Shown piece by piece: positions 25,567 through 34,800 of a stretch of 64,000 nt of DNA. This DNA comes from Motiliproteus sp965230185 (lineage in GTDB: Bacteria > Pseudomonadota > Gammaproteobacteria > Pseudomonadales > Balneatricaceae). The notes below the pieces were generated by a model. That model was not told where the DNA came from. It did no database searches and saw only the letters and a list, made by a program, of their open reading frames with translations. Position 1 is the first letter of the stretch. Every line of letters starts with the position of its first letter. Both the position numbers and the translations under genes were made by a program. The stretch is from contig OZ245995.1 of NCBI GenBank assembly GCA_965230185.1, positions 2,728,001 through 2,792,000 on the forward strand, written 5' to 3'.

Positions 25567-27558
25567 TTATTCTGATCGACCGCTGAAGGCCAGCATATCG
25601 CCCAGGTTCTCATCCAGTTTCAGCAAATCCCTTCGAGTGCGGCTGTGATGGTATTCCGCTGCTGACTGAGCACTGCTCAATATCGCTATAGAAATCCATC
25701 CGGGCAATGATTTGTTCGGATTAAACCAGCGCCTGAAAAATCGAACCGGATACTCCCTGAAGAAATCTGTAACAAGCTCGTCTTCGAGCGAAAGCACCGA
25801 CTGATAACTACCGGGATCGCCCTGCCTGCCGCCACGTCCGAACAACTGCCGGTCAATGCGCTTTGCATCATGCCGTTCTGTAGCCAGCACATGAAGTCCC
25901 CCTGCCTCCGCGATGCCCGGTGCCAGGCGGATGTCGGTTCCCCGCCCCGCCATATTGGTCGCTACCGTAATCCGGCTCAGTTGACCTGCCTGGCCAATAA
26001 TCTGTGCCTCTTCCTGATCCTGACGTGCGTTCAGTACCCTGTGCTCTAAACCGGCGGCGCTAAGCAACCGACTTAAATGCTCGGATGCCGCAACAGAGCG
26101 GGTACCTATCAGCACCGGTCGCCCCTTCCTGTGCAGCATAGCCACAGTCTCGATCACCTGCCGCCATTTCGCCTCCGCAGTAATGTAAAGCTGGTCGGGC
26201 ATGGCCGTCCGTCGTACCGGGCGATGGGTGGGCACCGTCACAACATTCAGACGGTAGATCGACCAGAGTTCCCGGGCTACCTCGCGAGCAGTACCGGTCA
26301 TACCGGCAAGGCGCAGGTAACGGCGGAAGAAACGCTGATAACTGATACGCGCCAGTGTCTCCTGCCGCCCACTGAGTGTGCAGCCTTCCTTTGTTTCAAT
26401 CATCTGGTGCAGCCCGCGTTCCCAGGAACGGTCAGACATTACACGGCCGGTATACTCGTCAATGATCTGTACCCTGCCGTCCTTAATCAGATAATGTTTA
26501 TCCGCTACATAGAGGTTCAGGGCCGTCAGTGCCTGACTTACCAGATCATCCCGACGTTTAGCCCCTGCCCACAGGCCACCGAAAGCACGGGACCGACGGC
26601 AGACCTGAGCCCGGCCAAAGTCAGTCAGGTCAACACGCCGGTCCCGGGCACGGATGGTGAAATCCCGTGGGGTTGTCAGGCATCGGGCGATCCCGATTGC
26701 CTTCCGATAGGCGTCCTCTTCCTGGGTTTTCTCCCCCCTGTCGGAGATGATCAGCGGCGTACGAGCCTCATCAACCAGCACGCTATCTGCCTCATCGACG
26801 ATCGCAAAACACAGCCCCCGCATCATGAGCCTGCTGGTACGGGGATATTCGCTGTAAAGGCTCTCGAGCTGCAGGTGCAGACGCCGGTTCTCCTGGCCAA
26901 GTAACAGACGATCTTTCAGATAATCGAAAACAAGTTGCTTGTTGGTACAATAGGTAATGTCGCAGTGGTAGGCTTTACGGCGCTGTTCCCGGGTCAGATT
27001 TTCGGTGATAGTCCCAACCGTCAATCCCAGTGCCTGATAAACCGGGCCCATCCATTGAGCATCTCGGGAGACCAGAAAATCGTTCACTGTGACTATATGC
27101 ACGGGAATGCCAGCCAGAGCGACAGTAGCTGCAGGCAACGTAGCCATGAGCGTCTTACCCTCCCCGGTTTCCATCTCGGCAACCATGCCGTTGAGCATGA
27201 TACGACCGCCATTGAGCTGAACGTCGTGGTGGCGCAAGCCAAGTCGTCGGGCAGAGAATTCCCGTACCAGGGCGAACGACAACGCCACGAGTTCGTCCCG
27301 GAACCCCTCGCTGTAGAGACGGCGCTGCAATGCCTCGATTCGCTGGCTAAGCTTCGCCTCGCTGGCCCCCGCCAGACCTGCGGACTGTTTATTAACCTGA
27401 GCAACGAACTGAGGGCGCCGGGCCCGCCCATATATATGCTGACGGAGAAAACCCACGGCATTAGCTGCGGTGCGGTCCAGCCAGCTATCACGGATATCTT
27501 CGCGTTGGGGATAGCGGCCCAGTGCAGCGCCCGGACGCAGTAATGTGGCCTTAAACAC
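25567..27558 (-). CDS. SecA-like preprotein translocase ATPase, short accessory paralog
   Basis: 663-aa motor ATPase, clearly SecA: Walker A METGEGKT at 129-136, VTVNDFLVSRDAQWMGPVY, ITYCTNKQLVFDYLKD, Walker B FAIVDEADSVLVDEARTPLI with D255/E256, IIDEYTGRVM, LAGMTGTA, VATNMAGRGTDIRL and the arginine-finger block RIDRQLFGRGGRQGDPGSY. It is about 240 residues shorter than E. coli SecA: the C-terminal part is cut down and the zinc/SecB-binding tail is absent. The GTG start overlaps the M50-HlyD stop by eight bases (GTGTTTAA), with GAGG upstream, so translation is coupled. Position in an operon led by a 9137-aa protein suggests it powers export of that protein. The housekeeping SecA is presumably elsewhere. 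Confidence 0.92.
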   Translation of the reverse strand: MFKATLLRPGAALGRYPQREDIRDSWLDRTAANAVGFLRQHIYGRARRPQFVAQVNKQSAGLAGASEAKLSQRIEALQRRLYSEGFRDELVALSFALVREFSARRLGLRHHDVQLNGGRIMLNGMVAEMETGEGKTLMATLPAATVALAGIPVHIVTVNDFLVSRDAQWMGPVYQALGLTVGTITENLTREQRRKAYHCDITYCTNKQLVFDYLKDRLLLGQENRRLHLQLESLYSEYPRTSRLMMRGLCFAIVDEADSVLVDEARTPLIISDRGEKTQEEDAYRKAIGIARCLTTPRDFTIRARDRRVDLTDFGRAQVCRRSRAFGGLWAGAKRRDDLVSQALTALNLYVADKHYLIKDGRVQIIDEYTGRVMSDRSWERGLHQMIETKEGCTLSGRQETLARISYQRFFRRYLRLAGMTGTAREVARELWSIYRLNVVTVPTHRPVRRTAMPDQLYITAEAKWRQVIETVAMLHRKGRPVLIGTRSVAASEHLSRLLSAAGLEHRVLNARQDQEEAQIIGQAGQLSRITVATNMAGRGTDIRLAPGIAEAGGLHVLATERHDAKRIDRQLFGRGGRQGDPGSYQSVLSLEDELVTDFFREYPVRFFRRWFNPNKSLPGWISIAILSSAQSAAEYHHSRTRRDLLKLDENLGDMLAFSGRSE

Positions 27559-29701
27559 TGAACTGCCTCAGAAACAACTGTCGCAGAGAGCGGTATAGTT
27601 GGATACCCAGCGGCTCGTAACCGTGGTCGAAGCGAACGTACATACGGCTGCCAAGATACCGTACCGGTGCGCCTTCAGGCAGCGCCACTTCGATTTCGAA
27701 GACCCGTTCCAGAGTTCTGCGACCTTGCGAGTCCAGCGGATCCACCGCGAATGTCCCCCCGCCGGAAAGGCCCAGGGCAGCCGTGGGCAGCAGGTTTGTC
27801 CCTCCCGGGACTTCCCGTTGAATACTGGCCTGGTAGGGTTCCGACCCCCACTCAGCAGGCATGACGTCGACCTTGCGGGTATGCTTGCGAACTAGACCGA
27901 TTTCATCCTGGGAAACAACCGCACGTACGGTTACCAGATCGGAGGGCTCCACGACATAGCCAACAAGCTGTCCCTTATAAATAAACTGGCCGGCTATGTC
28001 CTGTGCCTGTGGTACCACAAAAATCCCCGCCCGGGGACTACGTATGACCAGCTCCGCGGCCTGTTCCTGCACCCGCGCCAGATTCGCCCTGACGATTGCC
28101 AGTTCCTCGCGGATGACCGAAGTCCGCACTCTATCCCTGGTCTGAGCGGCCGCAAGCTGACTCCTGAGGCCTTTCAGCTGCGCCAGCAGTATCTTCACAC
28201 GCGCCTGCAAAAAAGGATCATGGGAGCGGATCAGGTCCTGTCCCTGGTGGACGTGCTTACCGGCAACTGCCAGCAGTTCCACCACGAAACCGTCGACACC
28301 CGCACGGACCTGGGATTTTTCGGATGGCCAGGTCACTCCTTCGGTGCGGGTCCACAACGGCGCCGGTACCAGGAATAAAAGCGCCAGTATGATGCCGACA
28401 AGCAGCAAGGATATGCCAAAGCTGCGACCGCGCCTGGATCGCAGGCGGTGACTGGTAAACAGAAACGAAATTTTTTTGCTCATGGGTATGATTATCTGTG
28501 TGGAAACTGCCCAGATGGCAAGCAGGACACCGACAGCGAAGAACTTGCCACCGATATAAAGAATGATGACGAACATGATGAACATGCGGTAAAAGAACGC
28601 GGCAATCCCGTAAACCACGAACCAGATGGACTCCCCTAGGGAGTCGGTCGGTGATTCAGCGTCCCGCACCCCGAACAGATAGCGCTGTATCAGATAGCCG
28701 AGATATTTGTTAGAACGTGTGCCGAGATTGGGGATTTCGAGCAGATCCACGAGGACATAGTAGCCATCGAAGCGCAGCAGTGGGTTGCCGTTGAACAACA
28801 GGGTCGAAACCCCACTGATAAGCATCACGTTATAAGCTACTGCGTGTACCGCGCCTGGCTCCACGCTCAGCCAGACGAATAAGGCAACGGCTCCCAGAAA
28901 TAATTCCACGGCGATACCGGCGGCACCGACGACGATTCGCCGGTACTTGTCGCGAAATCCCCAAGCACTGGACACATCGACATAGGGGACCGGCACCAGC
29001 ACCAGAAACATGATGCCCATCTCGTGAACCTCTCCCCCGGAAAGTATGGTTGCATAACCATGCCATAGTTCGTGCAACGCCTTAACGACGGGATAGACCA
29101 GCCACAGCAGCAGCAGGTTTTGTGGAGTGAGTGTGCGATCGACGATGTTTTCTGTCAGTTCATCCCAGTGCACCCCAGCCAGAATCACACCGGTAGCGAC
29201 TACGCTCAGCCACAGGATGCCTCCCCAGACGCTGAACAGAAACCGTACGCAGGGGAAGGTTCGTTCAAGGAACCGCTGCGGATCGAGCAGAGGCAGGCGT
29301 ATCGCCAGAGGTGACCACAGACGCTGTTTCCACTGCAGACGTTGATGACGTTTGAAACGCCGAAACAGCTCACGGGAGTCCGGAGGTACATCACAGATCA
29401 GCGCGTCGGCGGCGTGCAGCTGGCCGAGCAGGCGTATTGCCTCATCCTGAGTTGGCGCCACGTCGCCGGCCTGAGCATTGACCGCATCCCACAGCTCCTG
29501 GACTCGGCGCTCGCCGTCCATGAGGCCGATAAAACGATAGGCGGCCGGGGTAAAACGGTGAGAACGACCACCGGCATGGTCCTGCAGGATATACCATACC
29601 CTGCCACGGTATTCGTGCCGGTGAATTTCAGCGTGGCGGCGCAGCCGCGGCTTTAATTCAGCAACCCGGTACCATGAGGGGCTGAACAGGTTGTCAGCCA
29701 T
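27551..29701 (-). CDS. M50 site-2-protease-like membrane protein fused to HlyD domain
   Basis: 716-aa inner-membrane fusion. Residues 1-110 are soluble and resemble a PqqD/winged-helix-like module (SHRFTPAAYRFIGLMDGERRVQELW). Then come several membrane helices holding HELWH at 210-214 and NPLLRFDG at 306-313. These are the HExxH zinc site and NPxxxxDG third-ligand motif of intramembrane M50 proteases, both intact. Further helices follow, and after about residue 430 a periplasmic HlyD part: a lipoyl-like barrel (VRAGVDGFVVELLAVAGKHV), a coiled coil and a second barrel half (IRSPRAGIFVVPQAQDIAG). It starts 13 bp after the GAF-HlyD stop and overlaps the SecA-like gene. It may clip the substrate or act as a non-proteolytic channel component. 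Confidence 0.82.
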   Translation of the reverse strand: MADNLFSPSWYRVAELKPRLRRHAEIHRHEYRGRVWYILQDHAGGRSHRFTPAAYRFIGLMDGERRVQELWDAVNAQAGDVAPTQDEAIRLLGQLHAADALICDVPPDSRELFRRFKRHQRLQWKQRLWSPLAIRLPLLDPQRFLERTFPCVRFLFSVWGGILWLSVVATGVILAGVHWDELTENIVDRTLTPQNLLLLWLVYPVVKALHELWHGYATILSGGEVHEMGIMFLVLVPVPYVDVSSAWGFRDKYRRIVVGAAGIAVELFLGAVALFVWLSVEPGAVHAVAYNVMLISGVSTLLFNGNPLLRFDGYYVLVDLLEIPNLGTRSNKYLGYLIQRYLFGVRDAESPTDSLGESIWFVVYGIAAFFYRMFIMFVIILYIGGKFFAVGVLLAIWAVSTQIIIPMSKKISFLFTSHRLRSRRGRSFGISLLLVGIILALLFLVPAPLWTRTEGVTWPSEKSQVRAGVDGFVVELLAVAGKHVHQGQDLIRSHDPFLQARVKILLAQLKGLRSQLAAAQTRDRVRTSVIREELAIVRANLARVQEQAAELVIRSPRAGIFVVPQAQDIAGQFIYKGQLVGYVVEPSDLVTVRAVVSQDEIGLVRKHTRKVDVMPAEWGSEPYQASIQREVPGGTNLLPTAALGLSGGGTFAVDPLDSQGRRTLERVFEIEVALPEGAPVRYLGSRMYVRFDHGYEPLGIQLYRSLRQLFLRQFSV

Positions 29702-29713
29702 CGCCCGAAATGC

Positions 29714-31579
29714 TCATGGCCACCACGACCAGAAGAACAGCCGTATCCAGTGGCTGATCTTGTGGGTCCAGATCCAGATCAGTTTGCGCTGTTCGATATC
29801 CACTTTAGCAACTCCTTCCATGCCGGGGCTTAAACGCCGGGTGCCCTTATCTACCAGGAGCGCTTCCACCCTGAAATAGTTAATTCCCTCCTCCGCCGTT
29901 GACACGGGAGTCATCTTCTTTATTTTGATAGCGATGGATTGGTGGGGCATGCTGCTCAGGGCAAGCCAGCCGCTCTGACCGATAGCAAGCTCGCCGATGT
30001 CGCGTTCGTCCACCTTGAGAATAACCCGGTAGTCATCGACCGGAGCCACCTCAAACAACACGTCCCCCCGCTCCACCGGCGCGCCGAGCGACTGACTGAG
30101 ATCGCCGGAAACAACCAGACTGTCGAAGGGGGCCACCACATTGATACGTTCCAGTTGCTCATCAATAAGCGCTACCTGTGCTCTGGCCTGTTCGATCTGT
30201 GCCCCCAGTATGCGAACCTTCGCCCGGTCATGATCTGCCTGTGCTTCGCTGTGTTCACGACTGTACTGGGACTTCTGGCTCATCCATTTCAGGCGCTCAA
30301 GGCGAAGATCACGGGCGTCCAGAGAAAACAGAGTATCGCCCCGCTTAACAATGTCACCGGCGCGAACGTCGGACTGCGCAACATAACCTGCCATAGGCAC
30401 GGAAATGGAGCGCTGCACCGCCCCCTCCAGCCGGGCATCCGCAGTAACCTGGTATTCCCCGTAGGTAAGCGAAAGAAAAGCGATTACTATCAGCGCAATA
30501 GTCGTACTCAGTTTCAGAGCAACATGACGGGGGCCGATCAGGTTTCGGCAATGGTTGCGAAGGCTGTCACCGGCCTTCTGTATCAGCCAGCGGTCGTCCT
30601 TTCGCCTGACGTCCAGCAACGGCCCCAGCAACGAAGCCACGTGTTCGCAAAGTTGAACGGTGCGCGCGTCGAAAGGCTCCTCCGAAGGCCGTTCCAGCGT
30701 CATCGCGCCCAGTATCCGCTCCCCCTCAGTAAAGGGCACCGTGCAGACGCATCCCGTCCCGTGCTTCTTCGCCAGCGCTTCCTGGGCGCGAGTGACCTGC
30801 ATCGGCCCCTCCTCGGAAGCCGGGAAGATAACGGTGGCGTGCTGATCGATGGCCTCGTCCATGGCTGCCTCCATAGCGCGGATAATGTTAGACTTTTTCC
30901 CGAATGAGGCGCTGTGGGACAGAGCCCGGACTCTGGTATGTCTGAAGCGCAGGAAGCCAATGCTCACCCGCTCACAGTGCAGGATAGCGGCCAGCTCGGT
31001 GGCCACCGCCGTCGCTGCCGCCTGGAAACGATCGTGCTGCAGACCGGTTGCAACCAGTTCCAGCACCGTCACCAGGCGATCTGACGCGGTGAACCTGTTA
31101 CGGTGCACCAGGTTTTTTAGCCACTCGGAGCCCCATTCCAGCTGCTCTGTGACTTGTAACTGCAGGTCCCGGGCGCTGTGCTCGATTTCTACGGCGACCG
31201 CCCCGCAGATCTGTTCATCCACCAGCAGCGGCACGGCGATGGCGTCATACTTCTGCCGGTTGTCCGGCGCCAGCCTCCGCGCGGTTTCAATCGTGGAACG
31301 ACGCTTGCTCATGGCGTTTTCGATCGTCGAGGCCAGTCCCGGGCTGCCCAGTGATCCCGCCGGCCACATGGCGATAGGCGTAAAGGGGCCTTTGTCCGGC
31401 TCACCGAATACCACGCCCCCCTGCAAGACCTTGCCGGAAATCAGCTGGCACTGGATATCGAGCCAGGCCGCTGCGAATAATTTCGGGTTACGTTCGGTCT
31501 TCAACCGATCCCAGGACCGGGAGTTGGAATGGGGGGGGGCTGCGGCCGCGGCGCAACCTGCTACGGTGTCTTCAGTCAT
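29714..31579 (-). CDS. GAF-domain protein fused to HlyD-type adaptor
   Basis: 621-aa membrane protein. The cytosolic half (residues about 30-320) has one or two GAF-like modules; the second is clearer (ATELAAILHCERVSIGFLRF, then VCTVPFTEGERILGAMTLER). One membrane helix follows (STTIALIVIAFLSLTYGEY, about residues 350-370), then a periplasmic HlyD part: AGYVAQSDVRAGDIVKRGDT, a coiled coil and VVAPFDSLVVSGDLSQSLGA. It ends with a tryptophan-rich basic tail (KISHWIRLFFWSWWP). A GAF sensor joined to an export adaptor is unusual; it could gate export by a small ligand. It is 255 bp after the giant gene and 12 bp before the M50-HlyD gene, all on one strand. Confidence 0.8.
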   Translation of the reverse strand: MTEDTVAGCAAAAAPPHSNSRSWDRLKTERNPKLFAAAWLDIQCQLISGKVLQGGVVFGEPDKGPFTPIAMWPAGSLGSPGLASTIENAMSKRRSTIETARRLAPDNRQKYDAIAVPLLVDEQICGAVAVEIEHSARDLQLQVTEQLEWGSEWLKNLVHRNRFTASDRLVTVLELVATGLQHDRFQAAATAVATELAAILHCERVSIGFLRFRHTRVRALSHSASFGKKSNIIRAMEAAMDEAIDQHATVIFPASEEGPMQVTRAQEALAKKHGTGCVCTVPFTEGERILGAMTLERPSEEPFDARTVQLCEHVASLLGPLLDVRRKDDRWLIQKAGDSLRNHCRNLIGPRHVALKLSTTIALIVIAFLSLTYGEYQVTADARLEGAVQRSISVPMAGYVAQSDVRAGDIVKRGDTLFSLDARDLRLERLKWMSQKSQYSREHSEAQADHDRAKVRILGAQIEQARAQVALIDEQLERINVVAPFDSLVVSGDLSQSLGAPVERGDVLFEVAPVDDYRVILKVDERDIGELAIGQSGWLALSSMPHQSIAIKIKKMTPVSTAEEGINYFRVEALLVDKGTRRLSPGMEGVAKVDIEQRKLIWIWTHKISHWIRLFFWSWWP

Positions 31580-31834
31580 CTGCCAACGTCCCTTCAGTCA
31601 AAGGTCTTCCGTGGCAAAATCCGCTCCCGTCGGTCCTTAACGGTATCGTTTGATGTGACCTGAGGACCACCCAACGCTGGTGACTACCCTGCCCCTGGTA
31701 TTACCTGGATATTGGATTAAGAGATCGGTACTCCAACCCTTTATTGTAGCTCTAGCAGAGGATCTGCAACTCTGCCAGCTGACCTGCCCGGCTCCCGTCC
31801 CGGGCTGTTCAATCCCCGTCGCCCCCGGCCTGAC

Positions 31835-34800
31835 TTATTCTCGTGGGGTAATCCTGATATCGTCTCCGGCTTCTAACAGCCCCTTGAGGATGAGGGATCC
31901 CTCGTGGGCATGAATAACGATGTCGTGACCGGCACTGATATCGCCGGTAATTTCAATGTTCTGTCTGGCCCACAGCGTCAAGTCGGTAATGGCAGCGAGT
32001 TTTCCACTGCCGACCATCAACGAACTCCCCGTCGACTTCAGTTGCAGGTTGCCGCCGGCAAACATATCAATCGTTCCGGCGGTCAGCAGTCGTCCCTCTG
32101 CCGTAAACGTGCCCTTACCACCGACCCGCAGCTCGCCTTCAAGTGTCAGATCACCATCTCGCGCAGACATGGTGGTGGTATCGGCGGCGTGCAGCATACC
32201 GGCAAAGCTGAGATTGCCTGCCTGCGCGGTGACCCTGATATCGTCACCCGCCTGTAATCGGCCTGAGATGCTGAGGTCGCCCGCATGGGCGTGAATAATC
32301 AGGTCTTTGCCGGCAATAACATCACCGCTGAGCGCAATGCCCTCTCTGGCCCACAAGTTCAGGCTGCCTGTGGCTTCCAGTTGTCCGGTATCTGCGGTCA
32401 ATGTCCCCTGCGCCGAGATCGTGATATCGTCACCTGCGTACAGCGAGCCGTCGAACGCAAAGTTACCCGTCTGGGCAGTAATGCTGATATCTTCATCCGC
32501 CCATAACAAGCCAGCGACCGAGAGGTCACCTGCCTGGGCATGAATACGGATGTCATCGCCGGCGACAAGGTCGCCGGTTATTTCCAGACCGAATCCGGCT
32601 TGCAAATCAACATCTTCCAGGGCGCTGAGTAGTCCGGCATTAACTATCATTGTTCTCTGGGTGGTAAAAGTAATATCGTCCCCCGCCTCTGTGCGACCTG
32701 CAACGGTGAGATCCCCCGCCCCGGCATGAAGGCGAACGTCGTCGCCGGCGAAAACGTTGCCCGTCAGTGCAATGCCGTGCCCGGCCCGCAATTCAACATA
32801 ACCGGCGGCACTTAACTGTTCGCTGTTTACAAACAGCGCCTGCTGAGTCGTGGCTTTAATATTCTCACCCGCCGCTAACCGCCCCTCAATAGTGAGATTT
32901 CCCCTGCTTGGGAGAAGGCTGAGGTCGTCGCCGGCGCGGAGGTCGCCGCCAGCATCAATGCCGTACAGAGCTCGCAGCTCAACATCCCCGCTGGCGTTGA
33001 TAAATCCTCGCTCGCCACCGAATACCTCAGGGGCAAGACTCAGATTCTCGCTGGCGCGAATACGCACATCAGCGCTCGGACCACCCAGACTCTGGATTTT
33101 CTCGATGGCAACGCTGTCCCGGACGGAGCGCAGATCAATCCGTTCACCCCGGCTGACGAGATAGGTCACCCTCATCTCACCGCCCGATGTCAGGTTGATT
33201 CGACCCTGCACATCGGCGAAAACTTCCAGGTGGGTGGTGACAGAATGATTGAGGTTGGGACCGGTGTCCCGATAATCCTTACGAGAGTCCGTATCCAGAC
33301 CGATAATCCTGTCATTCGCATAGAGGAAGAGCGTATGGGCTCGCAGGTCGGTGGTCGAATCAGTCGGACCGGCTTCGAGAACATCTTCTGCCGAGCTGAG
33401 GATAATCTGGCCGTGGTTCCAGCCCGCTTCGATGTAATCGACCAGAATGCTGCCCGAGCTCGTCAGCAGGGCTACGTTATTCCAGATTACATCGCCAACA
33501 GAGCGCACATCGGTAGCCCGCATTTCGCCGCCGGCGCGCACGCGGACCGGACCGTCGGCGTTGATGACATCCCGCAATTCGATGGCGTCAAACTCCCGGA
33601 CTTCGAGGATGCCGGAGACTGTGACGTGGGCCGTCAGGAGCTCAACCTCCGTCAGCAGCAGCATACCCGTGACCGCTTCAGCGTTGAGCCGGTAAGCCGC
33701 CAACAGCGCGGGGGCTTGCATCATTATCTGCTTGCCGGCACTGAGGTTGGCTACACCGTGGCTCCGGTTGGTATTGACCGAACCGGAGATCGACAGGTCG
33801 GTACCGGAAACAAGCGTCAGTACATCCCCGACTGTCACAGGGCCCGCAACATCGATGGTCCCGCCGCTGAGTACGCTGAGGTTACCCGTCAGGCTGACGT
33901 CGGTCAGCAACATCTGATCTTCGCCTGCGCCACCATCAACGGTCAGATTCTCCACATCGACCAGCGCGATCGCCGTGCTCTCAAATAGCACTCCGAATCC
34001 ATTCACTTCAATGATGTCGGCGGCGGCTGTTCCGTTTACAGTTACACTGTCACTGGCTGATGGTGCCCCCCCGTTGATGTTAATGTCGGTAGTCGCGCCA
34101 TCCAGAAGGTTGACGGTGATGAGGTCGTCATCATCCCCACTACCCACGCTAAGAGTATCGGGGAAGTCTGTGGCTGCGGGGTTCAGGGTTACCTCATCGT
34201 CGCCCGCCAGGGTGTATATCTCAAGCCGCTCGATATCGACGTAGAAGGTGTCGCCGAAGCCCTCGTGAGTGATCACGTCTGCACTCACGTCGACCATATC
34301 CGGTCCGCTGGTCAGGGTCAGAAACAGTTCATCGTCCCCGCTCCCGCCGAGAATGGTGGTCTTCTCAATAGTGGGCAGGATATTCCGAATGATGATCGTA
34401 TCCGCGCCCCCCAGGGCATCGATGGTCAGCTCCAGCGTATTGTCCAGTGCAATGGGCGAGTTCCCCACGACGGTCAGGGTGTTGCCATCGAGGATGAAGG
34501 TATCCGGCCCCTCGGTACCGGATACGGTTAGAATGGGCGACTGCTCGACAAAGTCGGCGGTCTCGACATTGACGACCAGGGTATTGGCGAATGAATAGGC
34601 CGCAGTGACGTTCGTGGTCGATGTAACCCGCTTGATCAGGGTGATTGTGTAGCTGCCTGCCTCGCTGTAAACGTGGTCAATCGAGCCGCCCGCGATCGCA
34701 TTCCGCGATATCAGGTTCGAACGCCCGTCTCCCCATTCGACGATGAATCGGGCCGTCGCGTCATCCAGGGCCGCCAGTACGGTCGGGGAGTCCCCGCCAG

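Noticed and set aside
24713..31579. Classical type I secretion system
   Set aside because: HlyD-type domains are present, but there is no ABC transporter ATPase or TolC, and SecA and an M50 protein take that place.
31838..33000. Regularly repeated DNA that could suggest a CRISPR array
   Set aside because: Repeats are long, imperfect, irregularly spaced and in frame; they encode the beta-helix repeats of the giant protein.
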